Shown here: positions 51,954-61,728 of the stretch, piece by piece
Layout: the number at the start of each line of letters is the position of its first letter
How positions within the stretch are numbered: the stretch's first letter is position 1
Translations under genes and position numbers: made by a program
Notes under the pieces: model-generated
What the model was told of the DNA's origin: nothing
Database searches by the model: none
What the model saw: the letters and a program-made list of their open reading frames with translations, nothing else
Origin: Rheinheimera hassiensis
Lineage (GTDB): Bacteria > Pseudomonadota > Gammaproteobacteria > Enterobacterales > Alteromonadaceae
Assembly (NCBI RefSeq): GCF_022436675.1
Contig: NZ_JAKUJZ010000003.1
Coordinates: forward strand, 198,226 to 262,225
Reading direction: 5' to 3'
DNA length: 64,000 nucleotides

Positions 51954-54269
51954 TTAACTTACGTCAGCTGAGGTTAAAGCCTGGCTTTCCAGTTCACCAG
52001 CCTTGAAACTGTCTACGCTGATCGCACTGAAGCGCAAGGCATTCATTTTTAATAACTGTTTAGACTCAGGGTCAGTTATCACCTCAGCCAGTAAAGCCTG
52101 TTCAATGGTCTGCTCCAGTGGTTGCTTACGTGGCAACTTACCGTCGCGCTGGGCCTGATAAATTTTCTTCATGACAGGTTGCGCTTCGTACATTGCTATA
52201 AAGGCGCTTTCCATTAAACCCGTTGCATCGTCCTCGCCCTCGCCGATATAACACAGATGCGTTAAACGATTACGCACTACGCCAGGCTTGGACATCGCTT
52301 CACAGATTTGAATCGCGGTATCGTCATCCGGCATTTTGTAGCCTATGCCGAACGGGAATACCAGAACACGCAGTAACCCGGCAACAAAGCGATTAGGAAA
52401 GTTAGCAAAGAAGCCATCAAAAGCACGGCCAATTTCAAACAACGCCCGCTGCACACTGTAATGAACAAACGGCAAGTCACATTGCTGGCGGCCATTGTCT
52501 TCATAGAATTTCAACACAGCAGAGGCAATATACAGCTGGCTTAACACATCACCTAAGCGCGCTGATAACATTTCACGGCGTTTTAATTCGCCCCCTAAAA
52601 TCAGCATCGAAAAGTCTGCACTTAATGCCAAACCACGGCTCATACGGCTTAACTGTTTATAATATTTAGCGGTTTCACCGGACACCGGTGCAGTGTTAAA
52701 AGCACCGGCTGTTAAACCCTGCCACAGCGCGCCGAAGGTATTACCCATGGCAAAAGCAATATGTTTAAGTAACAAGCTGTCAAACTGCTTTAAACCCTGC
52801 TCTGCATCCGGGTTAGCCGCGGCTTCCAACTCTGCCAGTACATAAGGGTGGCAACGTGTTGCGCCCTGGCCGAAAATCATCAGGTTACGGGTCAGAATAT
52901 TCGCGCCCTCTACCGTGATGGAAATCGGAATGCCCATGTAACCATGCGCCAGATAGTTTTTAGGCCCTATCTGAATGGCTCGGCCGGCATGAATATCAAA
53001 CGCATCATTCATTAAGGTACGCGACATCTCTGTCATATGGTATTTGGCGATAGCCGTTACTACGCTTGGGCTCAGGTTCATATCGATAGCACCGGCAGTC
53101 ATAACCCGCATGGCTTCCAGACTGTACGTAAAACCACCAATACGGGCTAGAGATTCCTGCACACCTTCAAACTTGCCAATCGACAAGCCAAACTGCTGAC
53201 GGACATAGCCATAAGCACCTGTCATTCGCGCTGCTAAGTGCCCTGTAGCGGTGGCTAAAGCCGGCAGGCTGATGCCTCGGCCTGCTGATAAACATTCAAC
53301 CAGCATCCGCCAGCCACGGCCGGCATAATCTGGCCCACCAATAATCCACTCCAGCGGAATAAATACATCTTTACCGTAAGTAGTGCCGTTCATAAAAGCC
53401 ATGTTCATCGGGAAGTGACGGTCTCCAATCTCAACACCTTTATGGCTGGTCGGAATAAGCGCGCAGGTAATACCCAGATCTTCTTTATCTCCCATTAAAC
53501 TATCCGGATCATACAGTTTAAACGCCAGGCCCAGCACCGTCGCCACTGGCGCCAGTGTGATATAGCGTTTATCCCAGTTTAAACGAATACCCAGTACTTC
53601 TTTGCCTTCAAACTCACCTTTACACACCACACCCGTATCAGGAATACCACCGGCGTCAGAGCCGGCTTCAGGCCCGGTCAGCGCAAAACAGGGAACATCG
53701 TTACCGTTAGCTAAAGTAGGTAACCAGAAATCTTTTTGTTGCTGCGTGCCGTAATGCATTAACAATTCGCCCGGGCCCAGAGAATTCGGCACCATTACCG
53801 TTACCGCCGCAGTTAAACTGCGGGTAGCAATGCGCGATACAATGGTCGAGTTGGCAATAGCAGAAAATTCACGGCCACCATAGGACTTAGGAATAATCAT
53901 TGCGAAGAAACCTTCGCGTTTGAGAAAGTCCCACACCTCGGTAGGCAAGTCACGTTGTTCCTGCACAATCTTGTAGTCATCCAGCATTTTCAGCAGCGTT
54001 TCTACCTGATTGTCCATAAAAGCCTGCTCATCAGCATTTAGCTCCGCTTTAGGGAAACTATGCAGTTTTTGCCAGTCTGGCTTCCCCTGAAACAGATCAC
54101 CATCCCACCACACATCACCAGCTTCCATCGCTTCGCGCTCTGTATCAGACAGCGGCGGCAAAATTTTCTTAAACATGGCAAAAACAGGCTTGGTGATTAA
54201 ATTTCGGCGAATATCGGCCACGCCGAAAATCACCGCCAAAGTGACAACCAATATTAATAAAATCAACAT
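51954..54269 (-). CDS. fadE: Acyl-CoA dehydrogenase FadE
   Basis: A 771-residue FadE-type acyl-CoA dehydrogenase, slightly shorter than the E. coli enzyme (about 814). A membrane helix at the N-terminus (LILLILVVTLAVIFGVADI) is followed by FFAMIIPKSYGGREFS, CFALTGPEAGSDAGGIPDTG and ISITVEGANILTRNLMIFGQ. It performs the FAD-dependent first step of beta-oxidation. It starts 1 nt after the TetR regulator stop, so both are one transcript. Confidence 0.95.
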   Translation of the reverse strand: MLILLILVVTLAVIFGVADIRRNLITKPVFAMFKKILPPLSDTEREAMEAGDVWWDGDLFQGKPDWQKLHSFPKAELNADEQAFMDNQVETLLKMLDDYKIVQEQRDLPTEVWDFLKREGFFAMIIPKSYGGREFSAIANSTIVSRIATRSLTAAVTVMVPNSLGPGELLMHYGTQQQKDFWLPTLANGNDVPCFALTGPEAGSDAGGIPDTGVVCKGEFEGKEVLGIRLNWDKRYITLAPVATVLGLAFKLYDPDSLMGDKEDLGITCALIPTSHKGVEIGDRHFPMNMAFMNGTTYGKDVFIPLEWIIGGPDYAGRGWRMLVECLSAGRGISLPALATATGHLAARMTGAYGYVRQQFGLSIGKFEGVQESLARIGGFTYSLEAMRVMTAGAIDMNLSPSVVTAIAKYHMTEMSRTLMNDAFDIHAGRAIQIGPKNYLAHGYMGIPISITVEGANILTRNLMIFGQGATRCHPYVLAELEAAANPDAEQGLKQFDSLLLKHIAFAMGNTFGALWQGLTAGAFNTAPVSGETAKYYKQLSRMSRGLALSADFSMLILGGELKRREMLSARLGDVLSQLYIASAVLKFYEDNGRQQCDLPFVHYSVQRALFEIGRAFDGFFANFPNRFVAGLLRVLVFPFGIGYKMPDDDTAIQICEAMSKPGVVRNRLTHLCYIGEGEDDATGLMESAFIAMYEAQPVMKKIYQAQRDGKLPRKQPLEQTIEQALLAEVITDPESKQLLKMNALRFSAISVDSFKAGELESQALTSADVS

Positions 54270-54270
54270 A

Positions 54271-54957
54271 TTATATTCCTTCGCTCGCCATTTTAGGCGC
54301 GGTATAACTTAATGGAGTAACAGTGGCAACAGGCGCAGCAATAGCTGCAGACAAGTACGGCAATAAGCGCAAAATTACGCCTTCAATATCAACTTTTTCA
54401 TTAAAATCTGCTTCGGCTATTTCAGCTAAAGCTTCATTAGATGCCATGGTAAATACTACAGTACCCAGTGAAAAATGCAGCCGCCAGAATAGCTCGCTAG
54501 GTGGTAAATCAGGGCATGCCTGCTGCACCAGTAATACCAGCTTATCCAGTACACGGCCATAATTGTGGTTGAAAAACCAGCGCAAGTGTCCCTGAACATC
54601 GGTATAACCACGGCCCAGCAGCTGTAAAAAAATACGAGCGCCGTTCTGGTGTACTTTATTCAGCTCCAGCAACGGTTTTACAAACACTGATAACACCTGG
54701 CTTAAGCTGTTTGGCTGTTGCACTGCAAGCAAGCGGGTAAACTCCTGATCCAAACGCGGCATTAGCACCACCAGATAGCGCTGCAACACGGCCTGAATAA
54801 GTTCTTTTTTTGAACCAAAATGGTAGTTGACCGACGCTAAATTAACCTCAGCCATGCTGGTTATTTGCCGCAAAGAGGTATCTGTAAAGCCTGTTTCAGC
54901 GAACAATGTTTGCGCCGCATCAAGAATTTTGTGTTGGGTGCTGTGCTTAACTGACAT
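54271..54957 (-). CDS. psrA: TetR-family fatty-acid regulator (PsrA-like)
   Basis: A 228-residue TetR repressor. The HTH spans about residues 8-55 (ILDAAQTLFAETGFTDTSLR, VNLASVNYHFGSKKELIQ). The ligand domain has RIFLQLLGRGYTD and FWRLHFSLGTVVF. The direct neighbourhood of fadE and an operator with GTTTGAA repeats immediately upstream match PsrA, which senses long-chain acyl-CoA. The gene symbol rests on that context and is likely rather than certain. Confidence 0.82.
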   Translation of the reverse strand: MSVKHSTQHKILDAAQTLFAETGFTDTSLRQITSMAEVNLASVNYHFGSKKELIQAVLQRYLVVLMPRLDQEFTRLLAVQQPNSLSQVLSVFVKPLLELNKVHQNGARIFLQLLGRGYTDVQGHLRWFFNHNYGRVLDKLVLLVQQACPDLPPSELFWRLHFSLGTVVFTMASNEALAEIAEADFNEKVDIEGVILRLLPYLSAAIAAPVATVTPLSYTAPKMASEGI

Positions 54958-54970
54958 AACTCCACCAATA

Positions 54971-55001
54971 TTTAAACGCGTGTTTGAAATGTACGTTTGA
55001 A
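54971..55001. promoter_or_regulatory. Probable PsrA operator
   Basis: TTTAAACGCGTGTTTGAA (54971-54988) is a near-palindrome with 7 of 9 pairs matching, and a further GTTTGAA half-site lies at 54995-55001. The site sits 14 nt before the TetR start, where binding would block transcription. Known PsrA sites contain the same CAAAC/GTTTG halves. Confidence 0.65.
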
Positions 55002-55141
55002 TTTAAAAACTGTCAAGCGGCAAATCAACAACTGGTCTAACCTGATACATTTAGTCCGCTTTTTTGTTTTACATCATTGGTATTATGCTGTTTGAAACAT
55101 AAACTAGTGGCTTACTCTTATCTGCTTTGCCGGAGTTCTGG

Positions 55142-56398
55142 TTGTCTGTTTTGAAAATAAAACCCGAAGCGTTAAAACTGGGCTACGCCATTAAACTGCC
55201 TGCTGGTTGGCTGAAGCATCCATTTTTGTCTGGCAATATGATTATAGAAAATAGCCAGCAGCTGCAAATTATCCGCTCGCTCAACCTGGACTATGTATTT
55301 TTTTACCCCGGTAAAAGCGTGAAAATGACACAACCGGAAGAGCTAAATGATGAAGACACTGCCGGTTTTAATATGGCCGCCAGTGAAGCTCAGTTAAAAA
55401 TGCAGCAGGAAAAAATGCAGCGTATTGAACAGGCTAAAGTGCACCGCCGTGATTTACAGCGCACCGAAAAAGCTTACGCTCAATCTCTGCTGCAGGTAAA
55501 AAGCCTGATGAGCAAAATTAACAGCCGGCCACTGAATGCCATAGACGAAGCCGGCAGTCTTATCAGTGCCATGGCCGATATTCTTCTTGGTGCTGATTCG
55601 CTGGTGTTGCATTTAATTTCCGGCGCCGCTAAAGAGCAGGAAGGCTTATATTACCACTCGCTAAATGTGGCGACTTTGTCGATGATGCTGGCAAAGAATC
55701 TTAACCTCTCGCCAGCAGAGGTTAAAACAGTGGGCATTGGCGCCTTGTTCCATGATATTGGCAAAATTAAAATACCCAGCCAGATTTTACGCAAAACCAC
55801 AGATCTGAGTGCGCCAGAGCAAAACCTGCTAAAACTGCATACCAAATACGGTGTCGAGTTAGTGGGTTTAACCGATACCTTTCCGCTGGAAGCCTGGCCT
55901 ATCGTTGAGCAACACCACGAGTATATTGACGGCAGCGGCTACCCTAAGGCTTTAAAAGAACCCCAAATTGATGCGTTAGCTAAAATTGTCGCGGTGGTTA
56001 ATGCGTTTGACAATTTGTGCCATCCGCTGGATATCAGTAAATCGCGCTCGCCGCACCATGCGCTATCGTATATGTACCGCAGCATGAAAGGTAAATTGCC
56101 GGAGCGCGAAATGAAAGTGATGATTAAGATGATGGGCGTGTATCCGCCGGGTGCTATTGTTTTATTGTCCGATCAGCGGCTTGGTATTGTTATGTCCGTA
56201 AACAGCGACAGCCTGCTCTGCCCTAATGTACTGGTATATGACGCCGATGTGCCAAGACTGGAAGCGCCAATTCTGACATTAGAGCCGGATAAACTCAGCA
56301 TCAGCAAAGTGATCAAAATTCAGGCATTACCGCAACATATTGCTGAATACCTCAACCCCAGGGCACAGGTCAGTTACCATATTCAGGGCAAAAACTGA
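55142..56398 (+). CDS. HD-GYP domain cyclic-di-GMP phosphodiesterase
   Basis: A 418-residue protein with an N-terminal DUF3391-like domain (KLGYAIKLPAGWLKHPFL) and an HD-GYP domain: HSLNVATLSMMLAKN, FHDIGKIKIPS and HHEYIDGSGYPKAL, with HD and GYP residues intact. It should break down c-di-GMP and so may affect matrix production. The start is most likely TTG at 55142, with CGGAG 6 nt upstream; TTG at 55127 is too close to that site. No regulatory receiver domain is present. Confidence 0.9.
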   Translation: MSVLKIKPEALKLGYAIKLPAGWLKHPFLSGNMIIENSQQLQIIRSLNLDYVFFYPGKSVKMTQPEELNDEDTAGFNMAASEAQLKMQQEKMQRIEQAKVHRRDLQRTEKAYAQSLLQVKSLMSKINSRPLNAIDEAGSLISAMADILLGADSLVLHLISGAAKEQEGLYYHSLNVATLSMMLAKNLNLSPAEVKTVGIGALFHDIGKIKIPSQILRKTTDLSAPEQNLLKLHTKYGVELVGLTDTFPLEAWPIVEQHHEYIDGSGYPKALKEPQIDALAKIVAVVNAFDNLCHPLDISKSRSPHHALSYMYRSMKGKLPEREMKVMIKMMGVYPPGAIVLLSDQRLGIVMSVNSDSLLCPNVLVYDADVPRLEAPILTLEPDKLSISKVIKIQALPQHIAEYLNPRAQVSYHIQGKN

Positions 56399-56416
56399 TG
56401 CTGCTTTACAGATAAG

Positions 56417-56518
56417 CATGACCGGTTTGCTCTAAATCAACCGTTGGAGGCCATGGATGGCCGTAATCGAGCCTCAGGGACGATTCATGGCGTGTTGAAG
56501 TGAGCAAACCGCGTCATG
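56417..56518. repeat. 102-bp inverted-repeat element, possibly MITE-like or structured RNA
   Basis: The ends are CATGACCGGTTTGCTC (56417-56432) and GAGCAAACCGCGTCATG (56502-56518), 16 bp complementary with one bulged C. Inside are TCAAC/GTTGA and a small stem GGCCA-TGGA-TGGCC (56449-56462). The element lies between the HD-GYP stop and a separate terminator. It resembles intergenic repeated elements of Alteromonadales, but only one copy is in this window. Confidence 0.65.
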
Positions 56519-56530
56519 TAAGACAATAAA

Positions 56531-56565
56531 CAGGCCACTGCCGAGCAGTGACGCAGGCCTTTTTA
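56531..56565. terminator. Bidirectional terminator between HD-GYP and S9 peptidase genes
   Basis: AGGCC / GGCCT outer stem and CACTGC-CGA-GCAGTG inner stem with a T-run on the plus side (56560-56564) and A-rich sequence on the other side. It lies between the convergent ends of the two genes. Confidence 0.8.
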
Positions 56566-58785
56566 TTACTTCAGATGTCGGTCAAAAAACTGCGTAATGC
56601 TTTTATGCAGATGGGTTTGTACCGGCTGGCCAAACATCGAGTGTTTGCTGCCCGGGTAGTTGAGCATATCAAACAGCAGGCCCTTATCTTGTAGCTGTTT
56701 ATACAGCTTGGTACTGTGGGTAAACAACACATTGTCATCTGCCATGCCGTGATAAATCAGTAAGTCGCCTGTTAAACCATCGACATAGGGGAACACCGCA
56801 CTGTCGGTATAGCCTTTAGCGTTTTGCTCAGGGTGGCCTAAATAACGCTCGGTGTAGTGGGTATCGTACAGCGCCCAATCGGTCACCGGCGCACCGGATA
56901 CGCCAGCGGCAAAGTAATCAGCGGCTTTAAACATCGCCATTATCGCCATATAACCGCCATAGCTGTGGCCATAAATAGCAATTTTATCTGCCGCGACGTA
57001 CGGCAAGCTGCGCAGATACTCTACACCACGGATTTGGTCATTTAACTCTACCTGACCCAATTTTAAGTAAATCGGATCTTCAAAGGCTTTGCCACGGTTA
57101 TAAGAGCCGCGGTTATCCAGCTGAAATACCAGATAGCCTTGCTGCACTAAGTAATGCAGATACAAGTCGCGCGCACTCCAGCTGTTGGTTACACGCTGGG
57201 CATGCGGGCCACCATATACGCTGACAATTACCGGATATTTTTTATCCTGAGCCAAGTTTTTTGGCGCAAACAGCCGGTAATGCATAGTTTGGCCATCTTC
57301 TGCTTTAAGCGTGCCAAAACGCGGCGCAGTAAGTTCAGCGTGATACGGCATTAGCGCATGGCTGCTGTTCAGCTCGTTTTGTTCCAGCCAGGTAAGCACC
57401 TTACCATTCAAACCTCGCAGCGCCACTTTAGTAGGCGTACTGACATTAGAAAAGCTGTCGATAAAGCTGCTGCCATCTTTGGCCATTACCAGAGCATGGT
57501 CAGAGCCGGCTTCGGTTAAACGCTTAATATTGCCGTCTTTTAAACTGACCTGATACAAATGCCGCTCCAGCGGCGTGTCTTTGCGACCGGTGAAGTACAC
57601 TATCCCCTGTTTTTCGTTTACTGCATCGAGCTCATCCACTACCCAGTTGCCACTGGTTAATTGGCGCAGTAGTTTGCCGTTAAAGTCAAAATGATACAGA
57701 TGTTTGTAACCATCGCGCTCAGAAGCCCAGATAAAGCCTTGTTCGTTATCGAGAAAATGCAGATCGTCGTGCAGGTTTAGCCAGGTTTTACTACTTTCGC
57801 TAAGCAGTACTTTTTGCTGATTGTTGCTTAAATCGACCAACCGCAGCTCCAGTTGCTGCTGGTTACGGCTTTGCCACTGGTAACTTAAATAGCGGGCACT
57901 TTTTGTCCACTCTACCCGCGGTAAATAAATATCTTCGTCATCGCCGTGCGACAACCAGTTAACACTGCCGTCTTTCAACGTTACTACGCCCAGCTGAATC
58001 TTGGCATTCGCCGTGCCGGTATAAGGATAACGCTGATTAAACAGTTTTATTTCATCGGCATAAATCTCGTTGCGTACCACCTCTGCCACGCCGCTTTCGT
58101 CAGTGCGGGTAAAGGCAATTTTACTGTCATCCGGTGCCCACCAATAGCCGGTCATACGGCCCATTTCTTCCTGGGCCACAAATTCCGCCATGCCGTTTTT
58201 AATATCGCCGCCACCGTCTGTGGTCAGTTGGGTTTCTTTGCCGCTGGCAATCTCCAGCACAAACAGGTTTTGTGCGCGGATAAAAGCAACATAACGTCCG
58301 GTTGGCGAAATCGTCGCATCGGTTTCAAATTCGCTGGTATCGGTCAGCTTTTTTGCGGTTTTGCTGCTTAGTTGGTAGTAGTACAAATCGCCGTTTAACG
58401 GAAATAACAGCGCCTCACTGTTTTTCGACCAGCTGTAACTGATAATGCCGGAAGCAAATAACCGCATGCGCTCACGCCTGGCTTTCTCTTCATCAGATAA
58501 GGTTTCAGCGCCACTGATTAAACTGTCGGCATCGACCAACAGGCTGTGTTTGCCCTCTTTAATATGGTATTGCCATAAATCCAGCCGGTTGGCATCTTCT
58601 GCTTTGCCTTTAAGATACGTAACCCGACTGCCATCCGGCGCCATACTTAACGAGCGCGGTGTGGCGCCACTTAATGCCGGATCAGCAAATAAGCGTTCTA
58701 ACTCCAGTTGCTTCGCCTCTGCCATACCGCTGCCTCCGAATAGTAAACACAATGTCAGTACAAAACGTGGTAATTTAACGTGCAT
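56566..58785 (-). CDS. S9B dipeptidyl-peptidase IV-type serine peptidase
   Basis: A 739-residue secreted prolyl-type peptidase. The signal peptide ends in GSGMAEA. The N-terminal beta-propeller (from about 40 to 470) includes FVAQEEMGRMTGYWWAPD, whose double Glu is the DPP IV substrate-amine site. The catalytic domain has Ser608 in GHSYGGYM, Asp683 in HGMADDNV and His715 in PGSKHSMFG. It removes N-terminal dipeptides (Xaa-Pro) in the periplasm or outside. Confidence 0.94.
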   Translation of the reverse strand: MHVKLPRFVLTLCLLFGGSGMAEAKQLELERLFADPALSGATPRSLSMAPDGSRVTYLKGKAEDANRLDLWQYHIKEGKHSLLVDADSLISGAETLSDEEKARRERMRLFASGIISYSWSKNSEALLFPLNGDLYYYQLSSKTAKKLTDTSEFETDATISPTGRYVAFIRAQNLFVLEIASGKETQLTTDGGGDIKNGMAEFVAQEEMGRMTGYWWAPDDSKIAFTRTDESGVAEVVRNEIYADEIKLFNQRYPYTGTANAKIQLGVVTLKDGSVNWLSHGDDEDIYLPRVEWTKSARYLSYQWQSRNQQQLELRLVDLSNNQQKVLLSESSKTWLNLHDDLHFLDNEQGFIWASERDGYKHLYHFDFNGKLLRQLTSGNWVVDELDAVNEKQGIVYFTGRKDTPLERHLYQVSLKDGNIKRLTEAGSDHALVMAKDGSSFIDSFSNVSTPTKVALRGLNGKVLTWLEQNELNSSHALMPYHAELTAPRFGTLKAEDGQTMHYRLFAPKNLAQDKKYPVIVSVYGGPHAQRVTNSWSARDLYLHYLVQQGYLVFQLDNRGSYNRGKAFEDPIYLKLGQVELNDQIRGVEYLRSLPYVAADKIAIYGHSYGGYMAIMAMFKAADYFAAGVSGAPVTDWALYDTHYTERYLGHPEQNAKGYTDSAVFPYVDGLTGDLLIYHGMADDNVLFTHSTKLYKQLQDKGLLFDMLNYPGSKHSMFGQPVQTHLHKSITQFFDRHLK

Positions 58786-58801
58786 TATTGTCCCTGCGAC
58801 T

Positions 58802-58832
58802 TTGATTTAATTTTGCTTGCCGTTTGTATAAT
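58802..58832 (+). promoter_or_regulatory. Possible sigma-70 promoter of upp
   Basis: A perfect -10 TATAAT lies at 58827-58832 with TTGATT 19 nt upstream. The spacing is longer than ideal. It would start near 58840, about 60 nt before upp. Confidence 0.4.
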
Positions 58833-58902
58833 GCTTCAGGCTAAACTGCAAGAAAAAGCCGCTTGCGTTATGCTTAGCTGCGATAAAAAGAGGATTTAAC
58901 AG

Positions 58903-59529
58903 ATGAAACTGACCGAAGTTACCCATCCGCTGGTAAAGCATAAAATTGGTTTACTGCGCGCCGCTGATATCAGCACCAAGCAGTTTCGCCAACTGGCAGC
59001 CGAACTGGGTAGCCTGCTAACCTATGAAGCTACCAAAGATTTAGCGACAGAAACTGTGACTATCGATAGTTGGAGTGGCCCGGTTGAGATTGAGCAAATT
59101 CAGGGTAAAAAAGTTACCATAGTGCCGATACTACGCGCTGGCCTGGGAATGCTTGATGGCGTGCTCGAGCTTTTACCCAGTGCCCGCATCAGTGTAGTGG
59201 GCATTTACCGCAATGAGCAAACCCTGCAACCGGTGCCCTATTTTCAAAAACTGGCATCGGATCTGGACCAACGCCTGGCAATAGTAGTCGACCCTATGCT
59301 GGCTACTGGCGGATCGCTGATTGCCACCATTGACTTGCTAAAACAACACGGCGCCCTGCATATTAAAGCCCTGGTATTGGTAGCCGCGCCCGAAGGTATC
59401 GCAGCACTGCGCCAGGCTCATCCTGATGTCGAGCTGTACACAGCGGCCGTTGATCGTTGCCTGAATGAGCACGGTTATATACTGCCAGGCCTGGGTGATG
59501 CAGGTGATAAACTGTTTGGTACCAAATAG
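58903..59529 (+). CDS. upp: Uracil phosphoribosyltransferase
   Basis: A 208-residue enzyme of the standard length. It has [33 protein letters not shown], the PRPP loop [12 protein letters not shown], and a C-terminal [12 protein letters not shown] for uracil binding. It makes UMP from uracil and PRPP in pyrimidine salvage. AAGAGGA lies before the ATG. Confidence 0.97.
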   Translation: MKLTEVTHPLVKHKIGLLRAADISTKQFRQLAAELGSLLTYEATKDLATETVTIDSWSGPVEIEQIQGKKVTIVPILRAGLGMLDGVLELLPSARISVVGIYRNEQTLQPVPYFQKLASDLDQRLAIVVDPMLATGGSLIATIDLLKQHGALHIKALVLVAAPEGIAALRQAHPDVELYTAAVDRCLNEHGYILPGLGDAGDKLFGTK

Positions 59530-59598
59530 CAGATGGCTCTTGTCTGAGCTGGCAAAGCGTGGCACTTTAACGCCGTTTTGCCTTTGAAGGAGAGTGCA

Positions 59599-60489
59599 TT
59601 GCAATTAGTTCCGTGGTCTTACCATACGTCACTGGGGTTTACCCTGAGAGGATATCGCAGCGAAGCCAGCGGAAAGCCGGTGCTGCATATGCTGCATGGC
59701 AATGGTTTTTGCAGCCGGATGTACCAACCTATGCTGCAGCTGTTAGCAGCAGATTATGACTTGTTTTTATCTGATGCCCAAGGCCATGGCGACAGCGATC
59801 ACGGCGGCGATTTTGTTGGCTGGAATAAGAGCGCGGAACTGGCAGCAAAAGCCTGGCAGGCACACAAAACCTTGTATAAAGAGGTGCCGGTATACGGCGT
59901 CGGCCACAGCTTTGGCGGCATTTTAACCGCCCTGATCCATACCTGCAGCCCCAGTCCTTTTTCCGCCGCTATCTTGCTTGATCCGGTGCTGTTTACTCCT
60001 GGTATGCTAACAGTGATGGGCACCTTACAGGGTGTACGTTTATACCATAAAAACCCAATGGCCAAAGCCGCGCTGCGCCGGCGTCAGCACTGGCCGGACA
60101 GAAACAGCGCACTGAATTATCTTAACAATCGGGGAATGTTTACTAACTGGCATCCCGATGCCCTGGCCGCCTATATTGAGCATGCGCTAAAGCCGTCTGA
60201 GCATGGCCTGAGCTTAAAATGTTTACCGCAACGCGAAGCCGATATTTTTGCCTCTTATCCGGCTAAACTGTGGCAACAACTGGCACAGCCATGCCCGCCG
60301 GTACATGTGATTTATGGTGATAAAAGTTATGATTTTATCGGCAAATCACTGGGTAAATGGCAAAAACGTAATGCTGCTGTCAGTGTTGAGCAAGTCAGCG
60401 GCGGCCATTGCTTTATGCAAGAACATCCACAGTTAGCCGCACAGTATATTCAGCTTGCGGTTAGATCACTGAATTGTCAGTTGAAATAG
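59599..60489 (+). CDS. Alpha/beta hydrolase
   Basis: A 296-residue alpha/beta hydrolase. It has the oxyanion loop LHGNGFCSRMYQPML, the nucleophile elbow GVGHSFGG with catalytic Ser, and the late HCFMQEHPQ region with His. The start is TTG at 59599 with AAGGAG 6 nt upstream, better than TTG at 59578. The natural substrate is not known. It is co-directional with upp. Confidence 0.84.
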   Translation: MQLVPWSYHTSLGFTLRGYRSEASGKPVLHMLHGNGFCSRMYQPMLQLLAADYDLFLSDAQGHGDSDHGGDFVGWNKSAELAAKAWQAHKTLYKEVPVYGVGHSFGGILTALIHTCSPSPFSAAILLDPVLFTPGMLTVMGTLQGVRLYHKNPMAKAALRRRQHWPDRNSALNYLNNRGMFTNWHPDALAAYIEHALKPSEHGLSLKCLPQREADIFASYPAKLWQQLAQPCPPVHVIYGDKSYDFIGKSLGKWQKRNAAVSVEQVSGGHCFMQEHPQLAAQYIQLAVRSLNCQLK

Positions 60490-60548
60490 CTGTTAATGCT
60501 CAGCCTGAATTCCGTTATAATAGCGAAAATATTAACCTGGGACCCCAG

Positions 60549-61655
60549 ATGAAAAAGCGCTTATTAGTTACCGCACTACTGTTGTCTGCCTGTAGTCAGT
60601 TGCCGTCGGAGCGACCTGCAGACGCTACTCCTGTTGCCGTGAAACCACAGCCTGTCGTGGCATCAGAACCTGAAGAGATAGTAATAGAAAATTCCGATAC
60701 TGCCGAGTCTGTCGCTACTGATTTTGAACATATTTTTGTCGATAGCGATATGACATTCAGCGGCACCCTGCCCTGTGCCGACTGCCCGGGTATCAGCTAT
60801 CATATTAACCTGTACCGTGACGGCCGCTTTGAGGTGCGTCAGGAGTATCTGGAGCGTAATCAGGTGAATCTGGTTAAGGGGATCTGGTTACTGGAAAATC
60901 GCAGCCTGCATCTGGTGAATCAGCAACAAACTCTGCCCGCATTTCATTTTCTATCTAACCGGCAATTAACTATGCTGGATTTGAGCGGCAAGCCTATCAG
61001 TGCTAATCAACAGTATCAGTTGCAACGTGAAGCCGAATTTAAAAAGCTTGATACCCGTCAGGCCATGCTCGGCTTGTATATGCTAAGTAATAATCAGGCA
61101 ACCTTTACCAGTTGCCGCAGTGGCGACAGTTTAAATGTGGCCAATACCCAGCATCATTTACCGGTAATGCGCCAGTATCAACAGGATGCGCGCTTTAACG
61201 GTAATGCCATTATTGCTACGTTAGTAGGCCGCAGAGGCCAGGACGATCAGGCTAATACGCTGTTTATTGATAAATTTGAGCAATTCTGGCCAGGAGCTAC
61301 CTGCCCGGATCAGATCCAACCCGGCAAAATGCAGGGTATTGTCTGGCGTGCAGAGAAGCTGACAGATCGTTATGTACCGCAACAACTTAATGTCAGGGTA
61401 ATTTTTGATCAAAATGACCGCTTATATGGTTTTGCCGGCTGCAATAACTTTAATGGTAACTACAAGCAGCGCTCTAATCAGCTAACCGTACAACCGCTGG
61501 TTAGCACCCGTAAGTTCTGCGCTGAAAGCAGTGAACTGGAGCAACAGTTTACCCGTTCCTTGCAATCTGCCGATCGCGCCGAAGTAAATGGCGATAAACT
61601 ACAGCTGTTTAAAAACAACCAGCTTATTTTGCAGTTTAAGCCCGCGGTTAACTAA
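60549..61655 (+). CDS. NlpE/META-domain lipoprotein
   Basis: A 368-residue lipoprotein. The signal peptide ends LLLSAC (Cys lipidation). An NlpE-like domain holds FSGTLPCADCPGISYH with the CxxC pair, and a META domain near the C-terminus has RLYGFAGCNNFNGNYKQRS and RKFCAESSELEQQF. Envelope-stress or metal-sensing roles are known for NlpE; the combination here is not proven. The ATG at 60549 has GGGA upstream; the longer frame to 60474 overlaps the hydrolase. Confidence 0.87.
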   Translation: MKKRLLVTALLLSACSQLPSERPADATPVAVKPQPVVASEPEEIVIENSDTAESVATDFEHIFVDSDMTFSGTLPCADCPGISYHINLYRDGRFEVRQEYLERNQVNLVKGIWLLENRSLHLVNQQQTLPAFHFLSNRQLTMLDLSGKPISANQQYQLQREAEFKKLDTRQAMLGLYMLSNNQATFTSCRSGDSLNVANTQHHLPVMRQYQQDARFNGNAIIATLVGRRGQDDQANTLFIDKFEQFWPGATCPDQIQPGKMQGIVWRAEKLTDRYVPQQLNVRVIFDQNDRLYGFAGCNNFNGNYKQRSNQLTVQPLVSTRKFCAESSELEQQFTRSLQSADRAEVNGDKLQLFKNNQLILQFKPAVN

Positions 61656-61686
61656 TCGCGGCAATTAATCACTGAATATCAGACAT

Positions 61687-61715
61687 AAAAAAAGCCACCT
61701 TACGGTGGCTTTTTT
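61687..61715. terminator. Bidirectional intrinsic terminator
   Basis: AAAAAAAGCCACC-TTAC-GGTGGCTTTTTTT is a strong hairpin with A-run and T-run on its two sides, between the convergent lipoprotein and rplT ends. It serves both transcripts. Confidence 0.93.
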
Positions 61716-61728
61716 ATTGCTGCGTAAA

